DNA from: Peronospora farinosa
Lineage: Eukaryota; Oomycota; Peronosporomycetes; Peronosporales; Peronosporaceae
Direction: 5' to 3'
DNA: 64,000 nucleotides
Assembly: GCA_947646735.1 (NCBI GenBank)
Contig: CANTFK010000054.1
Location: forward strand, 62,001 to 126,000
Positions within the stretch are counted from its first letter, which is position 1. Each line of letters opens with the position of its first letter. A model generated the notes under the pieces. That model searched no databases and was not told the origin of the DNA. It worked only from the letters and a program-made list of their open reading frames with translations. A program made the translations under genes and the position numbers. This document shows positions 22,156-32,382 of this stretch, one piece after another.

Positions 22156-23236
22156 TCACAATGGCTGTTGAGTAGCGGGCATTGGCGTCAGCGACACCTT
22201 GGCCGATGACAACACTGGCCGCTTTTTACAAACGCAGGGTTGATCAGCTCTTCCTCCGCAGTATCCACATGTCTTGGTGAGCACTTTCGAGCCAAAGGTT
22301 GTTCGCCAATGTGGTGGCCAAGTCGTCTCAATTGATGCACGTGCACACAATCGCACGTAAAACATTGCCAGACGTGGATAGAGTCCGTCAAGCTGCAAGC
22401 CACACCGCACAGCATAGGCGATATTCGTAAAAAGTGTGAAATCACACAAATACGGCACATCCGGGTCCACCAAGAACTGCTGTCCATCCAGATACGATTC
22501 CCACAGACTCAACTCAGCCTCGACAGACGCCCACTTGGCATTCACGACCGCTGGGTTACGCTTTTCTTGTGGAAATCGACGTAAATACACCACCAAGTCG
22601 CCCACTACCGACAATATCTCATTTGCTTCATGCAGACGCGACTGAGCGACTGCATACAGAGATGGAGATTCTGGCATACAAGGTGCCATGTAGTATTTTT
22701 TCTCTAGATATTCCAAAATCGCGCTCGACTCGTATACAATCGTACGATACTGTGACAAGGTCTGCGTCATCAGTCGCGAAATGCCGACGGCTGCTTCGGT
22801 CACTCTGCTCTTTGGCGACTGCGTTACATCATCAGTCTCTTTCTCATCATTCAATGGTGTCAACTCTGTTGGTTCCACTAGAACAGGGATCCGCATGCGT
22901 GGATTAAGCGCTCGAAAGAACGGTGACTTGAGCACACCACTGGAAAAGCTGACACAGACACTTCGATATGGAAGTTTCTTCTCTTCTAATGCAATCAATA
23001 TACGCCAAGCTACAAGAATGAAACAAAGCAGATTAGCAGTCCATTCAATTGGGGGGTGAATTAGCACCAAAACTTCAGTATGAAAAGACAAGAATAACGA
23101 CGTTTTTTCTACCTTGTGGACTACCAGACCCCCAATAAACGACACGTTCATGGGGTAACGGTGCAAGACGAAGCAATTCTTCTTCACTAGACACGAGACA
23201 ATTCGGATCCGAGTTCATGACGGGCATTGAAATCAT
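22156..23236 (-). CDS. Glutathione S-transferase-fold protein, two exons
   Basis: Exon 1 (23236-23113) and exon 2 (23009-22156) are joined across a 103-bp intron (GTAGAA..TGTAG), giving 325 residues. The join produces GSGSPQAWRILIALEEKKLPY, the start of a thioredoxin-like GST N-domain. It is followed by the cis-Pro region RIPVLVE and the E-S-SAILEYLEKKY segment that holds the gamma-Glu end of glutathione (YESSAILEY). A helical C-domain follows with FLVDPDVPYLCDFTLFTNIAY (N-capping box). An acidic insert of about 45 residues sits between strand 3 and strand 4. The C-terminus adds a cysteine cluster (CGYCGGRADQPCVC) that ordinary GSTs lack. The S-P-x-A active site has Ser where Cys or Tyr may act in other classes. 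The substrate is unknown. Confidence 0.8.
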
Positions 23237-24101
23237 TTGTTCCTTGGGAGCTCAATTGAAAGAAAATGTACAATTGGTCGAGTGGATTGGGACCAATTGG
23301 AAGGCATGGGGGATAAGAACCTTATTTGTACTACACACACTATAGTGTATAAAGGACGGACTGGTGATTAGTACAGATCGTTAATCGTTGTACATGTTGT
23401 TGAGTACTACTGTTGATAGAATGTTGTATACCGTGACTAATATTTGTAGCTCCATGACGAGATTGTTATGGAATAATGGTCATAGTCATTTTTTGTTGGA
23501 AGAAAACATTACATTTTCTTGAAAACTACCAGGGAGATGACCCAATAGTGAGGAATGTGACGAGAGCGAGATCGAATTTTATCAGGGAGAACGAGCTTGA
23601 TTACTTTTCTGATCGGCAAGTACGCTGCTGATGATCAAGCAAACGTGCTATCGAAGATGCTTTTACCCGGTTCAGCAGCCAGGACACAACGCTATGGTGA
23701 TTCAATGCCGGCGTAAAAACGTTAACGTAGTTGCAGTCTCTGACTATGAACGAGAAGCATAAGGGCATCAGATCAAAACGTTTTCGGTCGTTGATCGGGT
23801 GTTTGTTATGCATGGCGACACGTCCGGACGTGACCTACATCGTCATGTAGCTACTTGATATTCGTGACACAGAGACGTTTCATATGTTACACGCCTTACA
23901 CTTAGCACTGTACAGTAGCACTACGTTTACTAACCATCTGGTTTAATGCTCCAGGAACTTACAAAGCTTCTGATTGGTCGATATGATGCTATTGTAGAAG
24001 ATGAATCTTTTATGTCCATTTGACGAGCTTCTTTTGTAACATATGGTATGCGAATGCACCCATTCCATGGTACCTTCATTCTCAACCATTCATTGACAAT
24101 A
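23237..24101. other. Intergenic; possible Inr near 24071
   Basis: 865 bp between divergent genes, with no ORF supported. TTCATTCTCAACC at about 24073-24085 is a fair match to the oomycete Inr just before the ATG at 24102. An in-frame upstream ATG at 24048 is judged less likely for that reason. Confidence 0.35.
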
Positions 24102-26507
24102 ATGGTCAATACGAGCAAGACAAGGACTGATCGTAAGCGTAAGGCTGGTCATGTGAATTTCCAAGCGGGTGAAATTGCCTTTATTGAAGATGAAATGGAA
24201 GCTTTGGCAGCGGAATATGGACTGGAAGTAGATGGAGATGTGGCTACTCATGTGCAGCAGCGTAAACAGAAGAAGAAGATACGGCGACATCGGGTTCGAA
24301 GCAGTTCAAAGAGCATTTCTACAGTTAGCGAGCACAAGACATCCCGCAACTTGAAGTCAAGCGCAACTTTTGTAAAGTTGCTGGACGTGAGACCTAATGA
24401 AAACGCGCATGACGACCATGAAGACGAGCATAAAATCGTACTTAGACGGTTAATAGCTGTACTACCTGATACTTGTGCTTTACGAGCGTGTGGTGTCCCT
24501 GGGTGCTCCTGTGTCAATGGATCAAGATCATTGGGATTACGACAGCACGACAATGAGTTGGACAAAATCCATACAATTGACGTGATTGAAAATGCTCAAT
24601 GTCTCAAATGTCAACACGGAGTGCTGCAACATTCTGTAGTGTTGCGAGAAGATGTGGATCCTATTGCTGCAGTACCGAGTGGAGGTCAAAGATTATTACA
24701 AATGCTATTCCAGCTCATCCGTCTTGGAAGAATTGGTGCAAGTATTTTTAAAAGTCGTGTGTGGATTCAATCGGCCGTAGAACGACTGGATATTGTGCTG
24801 GTGCATCTCAAACGACTTTATGCTACTGGAGGTACGCAGAATGGACAAACGTCTGCGAGTGAATTACGTCAGGAAAGACAATTGTTGTCTGAGTTACAAA
24901 TACAGCTACGTAAAGCAGAACAAGCTCTGAGAACAGCATCGCGAGATGGTCTGCCCATTTTATTGGCATGTATATGTGATCGGATGTACTTCCAGACATA
25001 CTACAGTGCTCTTGTATTGTATGGACGTGCGTGTGGTGCTGTTCCTGCACCAGAAGTGTATTTGAAGGACCTGGATCAATTTACACCTGACAGTACGTTG
25101 CAGTTGGAGAAATTCCTGAACCGCGAGATGCTTGGCTCGGATGTGCCGTCTCGACTGATTCAATCGCTAGCCCTTCCCGTTGCGTCATCAAGTTTACCGG
25201 ACGAGCTTGCACGTGAGCGTCTTCGTGCAGCACAGCACGAAACTGACAACCCACTGCTTGCCATTTATCACTCACGACTGCGTGATGGTGTACGACTCTT
25301 TTACGAAGAAGGCGTTGGTATGGATGGTGAGATGGATGCTGCTGTCGTGGCACCGAAGGGTAGTGATCTGGCTACCAGCAAGAAAGTCAAGGGCAACAAG
25401 AAGCCACAGAAAAAACACTATCGTCGTGAGAGAAATAGTGGTTCTCGCACAGGAGGTGATGCAAAGGAAGCATTGTCGTCAGCGCTGGTGGAGATGCCTA
25501 GCTACCCTCTTCTATCAGAATGGCGTAACAATTGCCGCGATTGGTGCTGTCACTTGTACGCGTACGCAACTCCTACGAAGGAGGCGCTGGATGTGATGGC
25601 AAAGTACACGCCAATCGTCGAAGTGGGCGCTGGTACTGGCTACTGGAGCTCTCTCCTGCTACGCGCTGATGTCGATGTTGTTGCTTACGACAAGGCGCCA
25701 CCAAACGCTGAGGGTGCGGAGGGTAACGCTTACCACGGCCGTGTTCCGCCGTTTTGCTCCGTTGCTTGTGGTGGTCCTGAAGTACTCAGCCAGAAGAACA
25801 TGGCAAAGCATACTTTGTTTCTGTGCTACCCGCCACCAGGTGATGCGATGGCTGTTCGAAGCGTCCAGTTGTTTCAGGGTGACGTGATTTTGCACGTCGG
25901 CGAGTGGCAGGGTGATACAGGTGACAGTCGTTTTGAAAGCGAACTCCAGCGCCGCTTTGAGTTAGAGAAGGAGATCACGCTACCCAATTGGGGCAACTCA
26001 GCGTACGGACTGACGGTATGGCGTCGCAAATCAAAGGACATCGAGCCCATAGCCTGGCGCGCAATGAGCTGTTTCCATTGTGACAAGACACTTAAAGACG
26101 CCGCCGCTGCGGGGGAGCCACTGCGACGATGCGTTGTCTGTAAGACGAATGTGTATTGCTCGTCCACTTGTGCGCAGCAAGATGCAGTGGGCCATGCTGC
26201 TGAGCACGCATCACGTTTAGTGTTTCTGAAAGACCCCACGTCTAGCACGGCGTATGACCGCATGTTTGAGAGCAGCGCGTTTTACCGCGAGCTGCGTGAG
26301 CCCAACCTTGATAATACTGTGATGGCTGTCAAGAGCAATTGGAATGCGCTGGTAAAGTCCGAGACTGCTGTTCAGGGCAACGAAAAGAATACGACCGAGG
26401 AAAGCGCTGATGAAGATAGTGAGGAAGAAGAGGAAGACTCGCATGACAAGACTCAAGCTGCCAAGATCACGACGAAGTCTGCGTTCGCCTTCAATTTCGG
26501 CGCTTAG
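24102..26507 (+). CDS. Methyltransferase-like protein with C-terminal MYND zinc finger
   Basis: 801 residues from the ATG at 24102. The N-terminal 60 residues are basic and lysine-rich (RTDRKRKAGHVNFQ), a possible nuclear signal. A cysteine-bearing region follows (CALRACGVPGCSCVNG, CLKCQHG), then a helical middle. Near residue 505 lies VEVGAGTGYWSSLL, motif I of a class I SAM-dependent methyltransferase, with an acidic VVAYDKAPP after it. Near 656-700 a MYND finger reads CFHCDKTL, CVVCKTNVYCSSTCAQQD and GHAAEH, with the CxxC, CxxC, YCS-C and H-C spacing of the family. The tail is acidic. The SAM site makes it an enzyme rather than a bare adaptor, but the substrate is unknown. No intron. Confidence 0.85.
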   Translation: MVNTSKTRTDRKRKAGHVNFQAGEIAFIEDEMEALAAEYGLEVDGDVATHVQQRKQKKKIRRHRVRSSSKSISTVSEHKTSRNLKSSATFVKLLDVRPNENAHDDHEDEHKIVLRRLIAVLPDTCALRACGVPGCSCVNGSRSLGLRQHDNELDKIHTIDVIENAQCLKCQHGVLQHSVVLREDVDPIAAVPSGGQRLLQMLFQLIRLGRIGASIFKSRVWIQSAVERLDIVLVHLKRLYATGGTQNGQTSASELRQERQLLSELQIQLRKAEQALRTASRDGLPILLACICDRMYFQTYYSALVLYGRACGAVPAPEVYLKDLDQFTPDSTLQLEKFLNREMLGSDVPSRLIQSLALPVASSSLPDELARERLRAAQHETDNPLLAIYHSRLRDGVRLFYEEGVGMDGEMDAAVVAPKGSDLATSKKVKGNKKPQKKHYRRERNSGSRTGGDAKEALSSALVEMPSYPLLSEWRNNCRDWCCHLYAYATPTKEALDVMAKYTPIVEVGAGTGYWSSLLLRADVDVVAYDKAPPNAEGAEGNAYHGRVPPFCSVACGGPEVLSQKNMAKHTLFLCYPPPGDAMAVRSVQLFQGDVILHVGEWQGDTGDSRFESELQRRFELEKEITLPNWGNSAYGLTVWRRKSKDIEPIAWRAMSCFHCDKTLKDAAAAGEPLRRCVVCKTNVYCSSTCAQQDAVGHAAEHASRLVFLKDPTSSTAYDRMFESSAFYRELREPNLDNTVMAVKSNWNALVKSETAVQGNEKNTTEESADEDSEEEEEDSHDKTQAAKITTKSAFAFNFGA

Positions 26508-27381
26508 AACATATCACTTTGCTACACATTATTGGCAGTCGCAACTCTGCAGCTCACTAGGTTTCATGGCAAAGAAGATTTTTCTGTTTTTCGGATTCAG
26601 TATCATCAACAGCATCAATCACGTCCTGTGCTGGCCATGACACCACTGCGTATCTCCTCTGAACAGTAAATACAACTTCCTCGACGGTTGTCGACAGCAA
26701 CTGCTCCCGTCTTCCACATTTCCACCTCCTGAACCTGTTCCTCTTCTTCCTTCTTCATCTGAATCCCCCCAGACCCAGAAGTTTCGGTTGTCAATATCGA
26801 AATAGGCAAGAAGACCTTTGCAATCGGTCCGTTTCAGACTGCTAAGCACCTCACAAAACCACCTCATTTATTTTATCAGCCGTTCCTCGTTGCATGTCAA
26901 TTACGTTATACTCAAAGGGACGGGCTCCTTTTGTACTATGGATCATATCCATGAGCACTAGTAAGTAGCCTACCTTACCACAAAATCATTGAGTGTCGAT
27001 ATTTCATGTAAGAATCAGCTGACCTTATCAATCCACTCCTAGTGCTCATCATGTATTTGCACCAACCACTCTAGAAACATGACCATCATGAACGCGACTT
27101 GCATGAAGGAAGTCGCGTTCATGTTGCTATTTCACGTCTACGCGTGATAAAATAAACGATGTCTTTCTCCGTAGCTCTTGCTCTTTCCGACCCACACACA
27201 GTTGCTCTGTACGTTGAATAGTCCGGTCTTCAGAGAATACCTGCAGACACATTTCACGATACCACGAAACAAAACCAGAATTCTTCAAAGAGCGAGAATA
27301 TCTACGTGTTAATGATACGAGCGGTTCAAGACCCAGCAACAACTGCGCTAACAGTAAATCACGTATCTATCGACGTTCCTT
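26508..27381. other. Intergenic, no gene supported
   Basis: 874 bp. A minus-strand ORF (26867-26619) contains FDIDNRNFWVWGDSDEEG, which looks coding, but it has no clear start or partner exon. A near-perfect 16-bp inverted repeat (ACGCGACTTGCATGAAGGAAGTCGCGT type) lies at about 27093-27122. Nothing else was seen. Confidence 0.35.
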
Positions 27382-28038
27382 TTACAAAAAATAAGCACCG
27401 ACAGCAACGACGACCGCGACAACTGAGCCCATAGTAGGTAGCATTGCATCCGATTTCGGGAGCGGCCCGCCAGAACGAGGAGGAATAGCACCGCCCCCCT
27501 TGCCAGTAGGACCCGAGTCGGAGTCAGCCTTGGCAGTACTTTTCTGCTTAGTATCGTCTTTTTCCGACGAGGGTGAAGAAGGCGAAGAGGGCGCTTTGCT
27601 GGTCGACCCTGCGTCCGTAGTAATTAGATCAGCCGACGCCAGAGGGTCCAGGGAGCCAGCAGTGCCAGCAGCGTCACTGAGACCAGCAACGTCTGCGACT
27701 TCGTCCTCATTTGCGACTGTGTCTGTGGCATGGGATGAAGCAGCGGGTGAAGCAGCGGGTGAAGCTGTGGACGAAGAAGAAGAAGAAGCAAGTGACGATT
27801 TCACATCCGGCGTGGCGGCAGAAGGTGTAGTGGCAGTGGTAATAGTAGTAGGTGTCTCTGTAGCAGTGACGGTAGTAGGTGTAGTGGCAATGACAGGGGC
27901 AGTAGCAGTAGCAGGGGCAGCGGCAGTAGCAGTAGCAGGGGCAGCGGCAATGGCAGTAGCAGGGGTGGCAGGAGCAGTAGCACCCAATACAGTCGTAGTC
28001 GCCAATGCAGCGAGAATAAGGACCTGAATCACTTTCAT
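27382..28038 (-). CDS. Mucin-like secreted Ala/Thr/Pro-rich protein, likely GPI-anchored
   Basis: 218 residues from the ATG at 28038. It has a signal peptide (MKVIQVLILAALATTTVLG), then about 75 residues built only of Ala, Thr, Pro, Val and Ile in short repeats, then Ser-rich and acidic segments. The C-terminus is hydrophobic with no charged tail (MGSVVAVVVAVGAYFL), preceded by small residues, which is the layout of a GPI-attachment signal. Such O-glycosylatable proteins are common in oomycete cell walls and cyst coats. No enzyme domain. The frame runs upstream to 28125, but the signal peptide fixes the start. The plus-strand ORF across it is a by-product of GCN/ACN repeat codons. Confidence 0.75.
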   Translation of the reverse strand: MKVIQVLILAALATTTVLGATAPATPATAIAAAPATATAAAPATATAPVIATTPTTVTATETPTTITTATTPSAATPDVKSSLASSSSSSTASPAASPAASSHATDTVANEDEVADVAGLSDAAGTAGSLDPLASADLITTDAGSTSKAPSSPSSPSSEKDDTKQKSTAKADSDSGPTGKGGGAIPPRSGGPLPKSDAMLPTMGSVVAVVVAVGAYFL

Positions 28039-29828
28039 GTTAATTCGTTGTTCAATACGGCTTGGATCTGTTGAATGGATGAACGTTTGACAAGTGACTT
28101 CGCCTTTCGGACGAGGAGCGACCACGAATATTCAGTCGACGTAACAAGTACATGAAGAGGGAGAGGTTATGATCCCGCACAGAACCGAGCCACGAGTTCT
28201 TGAAACGTGCTGGAATTTTTGGAATCACGGTAGGTTTCTATGGACTGTATCGACTGTTTTTTTTTACATGTGGTGGTGACATAATTGTGCTATCCAATTT
28301 CTGGCTGGATTTGAGGTCGACAGAGCTAATTTTTAGATCGAATACGTGGGGCAAAGTATACTTAGCCAAAGACGAGGGCACTTTGATGTTGTTGTTTGTC
28401 TGCTCGAAACTATGCGATATCTCGGATCAAATCCAGGCACCATTTTGATATAGTTGGGAGAATGTGATGATGATCAGACTGTCTATTCTCTTCCTTATGT
28501 TTAGTTAAGATACGTCTGTGAGGGGAAGTCCCTAATTTTCTGTCATGTCTACGTCGTTCTCCTATGTACGAGCTCATTCTGCTGGTTCAACCCGACGACT
28601 TCACGGGAGACACTTCGAATAAGCACGTGGGATTGTTTGACACAACACGAGCACATGCAGGGGGCAGGTGTCACCTCGAAAGTGAGATTAAGTACCAAGC
28701 CAGTTGTCCCAGACGGGCAGCCTAACTGATCCCTGTCATGCAGCTTGCTCCCCCTGGTGCAGTTATTAAGCACCGACCTGTTGACCCAGTGGTTCGCACA
28801 CTGCGGAGAGAAGGCCTCTCCCCTGCAACTTTGGCCCCATGATGGGGAACTTCCCGATTAAGGTAAGAACACGGGTATGCCAGCTCTTTGGAGGCTTTCG
28901 TCGCCTGGCCGTTGCTGCTCTTGAGCTCAAATTGGGAGTGAGTAGTTGAGAGAATGTCAGATTGTCATCGAGAGTGGAGTTCTGACAGTTGAGAGGCGCT
29001 TATAGTGCAAGTCTGGAAGATAAGAGCTTGCTCATTCGCTTCCAGGGCTATTGAGTACTGGTATCTTCAAGGACCATGTGTTTGTGTGCAACGAATAATG
29101 CCCTGTTGAAAATCTAGAGAGTCCTCAACGTGTGGACAACTTGATGAGCATAAACCTTTGGTGTAAGTTTTTCAGGCAACAAGCTGACGAATGTTCTTCG
29201 GTTAGCATCGTGTTCGAAAGCACATGTGATGGATGACGTGCAAGTACCAAATGGTTGACTTGATTTGTGAATTCTAAGTAATAACTTCGACCGATTGACA
29301 ACGCCTGATTGCGACACAGTGGATCGATGCATCGAGATTTTTGGTCGGTCGTGTCATACGTACGTGCTAATCCGTCAACACCTCAGCCTTTTGCTAAACA
29401 CTAGGTGAGCATATAAGAACAAGCTAAAACTAGTCGGGCGAGCAGCTGAACGCACGTGATGTATCAATGACGTCGCATTCATATCGTGATCGCTGATCAT
29501 ATTGTGTGACTTGGCGTGGTTGTGTCTTAGTGCCTAACGTACAGCTTGCTTCTATTCAGGCCCTGTTGGTCAGCACTATGTATACCAGTGGCTAGAGTAG
29601 ATTCTGTAAAGTGGACGCCGCAAACAAGTTTAAACTTTTCATTTAACGTTTGAAAATGTATGATGGTGCTTCTACTTTATAGTTAAAAAGACCTCACTCT
29701 TGGGTCCTGCTGAACAATGAAGATGCCTGCCCGAAAAACTTCCATTTAGAAGAAGGCAATAATCGCGTTGTTAGTTATTGGTTGACCTGTTGAGTTTCCT
29801 GAAGATTGCCAATTGGTAGCAGCAGCCT
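28039..29828. other. Intergenic, no gene seen
   Basis: 1790 bp. A short plus-strand frame from ATG 28169 is too short to support. 28540-28930 is GC-rich and unlike its flanks and could be an old repeat, but it has no recognisable domain or ends. Confidence 0.4.
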
Positions 29829-31169
29829 CTAATCCTCAGTATCATAATCGAGCCTGCCATCACGCCTGTAAGAGACTTTCTGAGAAACTGGATGTAACCC
29901 GCCTGACGCTGAGGATGATACTGAAGACGCAGTAGATCTCGACGATGCCTCAAGGCTACTCAGTGCCATATCCCAGCCAGACTGTTGTTTTGCGTTCATC
30001 AAACAGCTGAGGCAAAAGCGAAGAGAGCGCTGTTGGACTACACCAGTTTCTGACACGTCCATGGTTATTTTCTTGGTTACGCTGCACTTTGAACATACGA
30101 CCAGGTGGCATATCTGACAGGTCGTACCGGTTCCAGACATAGACCACAAATGCTTCGCAAGACTTTTGTCACAAACTTTGCATCGATTTTCATCTGTAAG
30201 GTCGCGTTGGTTTTGTTTGCGCGAGTTGTTCACAAGCCACCTGAGCTTCTTGATGTAAGCGTAGTCCACAACATTCACACAACAGATTGCAGATTCCGCA
30301 GCAAGCGAAACCGATAGCCGACCTGGTACTGCACCGCGAGAGTCAAAGAAGCCACGGCAAAACACATCGACTTTACCAGGCCCACCCTGGTGGAATAGGT
30401 AGCAAAAGCTCATCAATCCACGAACCATACCCAAGTGCGTAAGCTCAAGGATCTCACGCAGTGTCACGGAGTGCATAAGAAAGTACCCCACTCTTTCGCC
30501 CTTTGAGTCGCGCGTGAAGCCCGAAGCCTCTATAATGAGAAAATCTCTTTGCTGCACAATACCCGTGAGTACCGCTGGGTGCTCCTTAGCAAACCATTTG
30601 ACGCCAAGAAAGCGGCAGGGATCTTGACGAGTTGGGCCCCTGACGGTCGCTAAAAGACGGGCATCATCGAGATGGTCGTAGATGTGCGAGCTTCGCAACA
30701 TCCATGCCACATTAGTGGGGGCAAAACATCCGAACATGCAATCATCCAATGTGCCATCCATTGTTCCGTGTAGGGCCATTAAAGCAACACCCCGTGGTCT
30801 CATCCTTTCCATGATGGTGTCTTCACCAATTCCAGGAGATGAACACGACGACATTTGTCTATCGCTTGCAGTGTCATACCTTAAAAAAGTGTGGTCCTGT
30901 GAAAAGGATGGACTCTGAATTACCGGGTTCCAGCAACCGTTATTGCGCTGATTGATCGATTTTTTTCGTTGACGAAACACTTGAATTCCATCTTTCGCGC
31001 GAACAAGTTTCCAGTGTGGGTATTCCAACTTAGAACCATGGGAAATAAAAGCTTCATTTGCAACAACCATCTCTCTCACAATAGTATCTGCTTCATTACT
31101 AAATTGTTCTCGTAACTCCCTAGACAAGTTCACGGCAGGAAATGCATCTTTTGGCAACGTGAACTTCAT
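29829..31169 (-). CDS. START-like and FYVE-type zinc finger protein
   Basis: 446 residues from the ATG at 31169 (MKFTLPKDAFPAV), the usual start pattern of the large oomycete START-FYVE family; the frame runs upstream to 31241. Residues about 20-300 form a START-like lipid-binding domain (WKLVRAKDGIQVFRQR, LGVKWFAKEHP, FLIIEASGFTRDSKGERVGY, and a C-terminal helix with SVSLAAESAICCVNVVDYA). Near residues 330-400 a FYVE-related finger has eight cysteines in four CxxC pairs (CKVCDKSL, CQICHLVVCSKCSV, FCLSC). The basic RRHHCR patch of true PI3P-binding FYVE domains is not evident, so phosphoinositide binding is unsure. The C-terminus is Ser-rich. Role: membrane lipid sensing or transfer, inferred from the family. 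Confidence 0.85.
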   Translation of the reverse strand: MKFTLPKDAFPAVNLSRELREQFSNEADTIVREMVVANEAFISHGSKLEYPHWKLVRAKDGIQVFRQRKKSINQRNNGCWNPVIQSPSFSQDHTFLRYDTASDRQMSSCSSPGIGEDTIMERMRPRGVALMALHGTMDGTLDDCMFGCFAPTNVAWMLRSSHIYDHLDDARLLATVRGPTRQDPCRFLGVKWFAKEHPAVLTGIVQQRDFLIIEASGFTRDSKGERVGYFLMHSVTLREILELTHLGMVRGLMSFCYLFHQGGPGKVDVFCRGFFDSRGAVPGRLSVSLAAESAICCVNVVDYAYIKKLRWLVNNSRKQNQRDLTDENRCKVCDKSLAKHLWSMSGTGTTCQICHLVVCSKCSVTKKITMDVSETGVVQQRSLRFCLSCLMNAKQQSGWDMALSSLEASSRSTASSVSSSASGGLHPVSQKVSYRRDGRLDYDTED

Positions 31170-32363
31170 TTTGTCGCCTTGTTCGCGTTTTGAAAAGTGT
31201 TCGAGAAACGATATGCTTTCAAGATTTGAGAACCAATCCACATCGGATTTTCTGTCCCTACTTCTTGTGTCTCAGGTCATATGGGAAGTTCAGCAGGTAA
31301 GCTCTGAGTAATCATCATTCGTTTGAAGTAAAGTTTTCCTTTTTTTAGCACCTAAGTTAAGGCCATTCGTGGCTGCAAGGGTATATCAAAGCTTGCATCG
31401 CATTCCCAAATTTTCGCGGACAAGCTCAAGCTCAAGCCACTCAACCCTCATCACGGGCAACCTCCTTTGACGGGAATCCTCCCTCAATATCCATATCTCG
31501 GCTCCCACGTCTCGGGCATGCATTTGCGCGGCCACCGATCTGTGGACAGCAGACCACTCCGGCCGGTAGCGATCCCCGCGCTACTTATCATCGCTTCGGC
31601 GACCGCGCACTTCAGACAAATTGTTTTTATAGGCCGCTCGAGCGGCCTATAAGGACATAAATAACGGTACACGTCTGCTGCTATGCTGCATCAGCTTCGC
31701 TGGACAATCCTAAGAGCGTAATTAGCCCCGTACAATCACCGGACTCAATCGAGCACCGATGTACTACCATACATCCTGCAACCCCTAAACGATGAAATAG
31801 AGTCGTCTGCCTCTCTCAAAGCTTGCATTTATTTTGAAGTACATCAGATAGGGGCTCTTTACATGCCTTATTAAACCAAACGTCTGTAAAAACAGCATGA
31901 TTATGTATCTGACCGACAGTTCAAGGCTTTTTTCAACGCGAAATATTAGTAAAGCTTTATATCACTTGTCACGTACTTAGAAGACAACCGTTATGATGGT
32001 ATATTTGACTTCATATTAGGTGGCAATGGAAGGTTTTGCGTTGGGAAGGCTATGCTATCCATACATCAGGGTCATAGTTGCCACCCCGAAAAGGCCATAG
32101 CCAAGCTCAAGACTTTGTCGGGTACCCTACTTTTCCCTGTACTAGAGTATTGTCCTCACATGACTAACGACCACAAATCTTTGACATACAGCTAGACTAT
32201 CCAAATTGAACCTGCATCGACACGACGATATGTAAAAATAGGATTGTGCAAGTCAAATTGTGCGATCGTTTTGCTAACACAAGGAACCCTTTTTATTGCG
32301 AGTCGTCGAGACACGTCTCTGCGTCGAGACAACATCTCTGGGTCCGCATACTGACTTCGTTTG
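31170..32363. other. Intergenic, one perfect palindrome, no gene seen
   Basis: 1194 bp up to the LINE target duplication. Apart from the palindrome at 31627-31652 no feature was recognised. Confidence 0.45.
31627..31652. repeat. 26-bp perfect palindrome
   Basis: The bases read the same on both strands around a central CTCGAG, with GGCCGC and GCGGCC arms and TTATA/TATAA ends. No loop. It lies in intergenic DNA. Confidence 0.9.
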
Positions 32364-32382
32364 TCATTGTCCACTACACAGA
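32364..32382 (+). repeat. LINE target site duplication, left copy
   Basis: TCATTGTCCACTACACAGA, repeated without mismatch at 35964-35982. Confidence 0.92.

Noticed and set aside
27500..28027. 175-codon plus-strand ORF opposite the mucin-like gene
   Set aside because: It mirrors simple Ala/Thr/Ser codon repeats; the minus strand has signal peptide and GPI-type ends, while this frame has only low complexity.
28169..28300. Small plus-strand ORF that might be exon 1 of a short gene
   Set aside because: No second exon could be joined and no family recognised.
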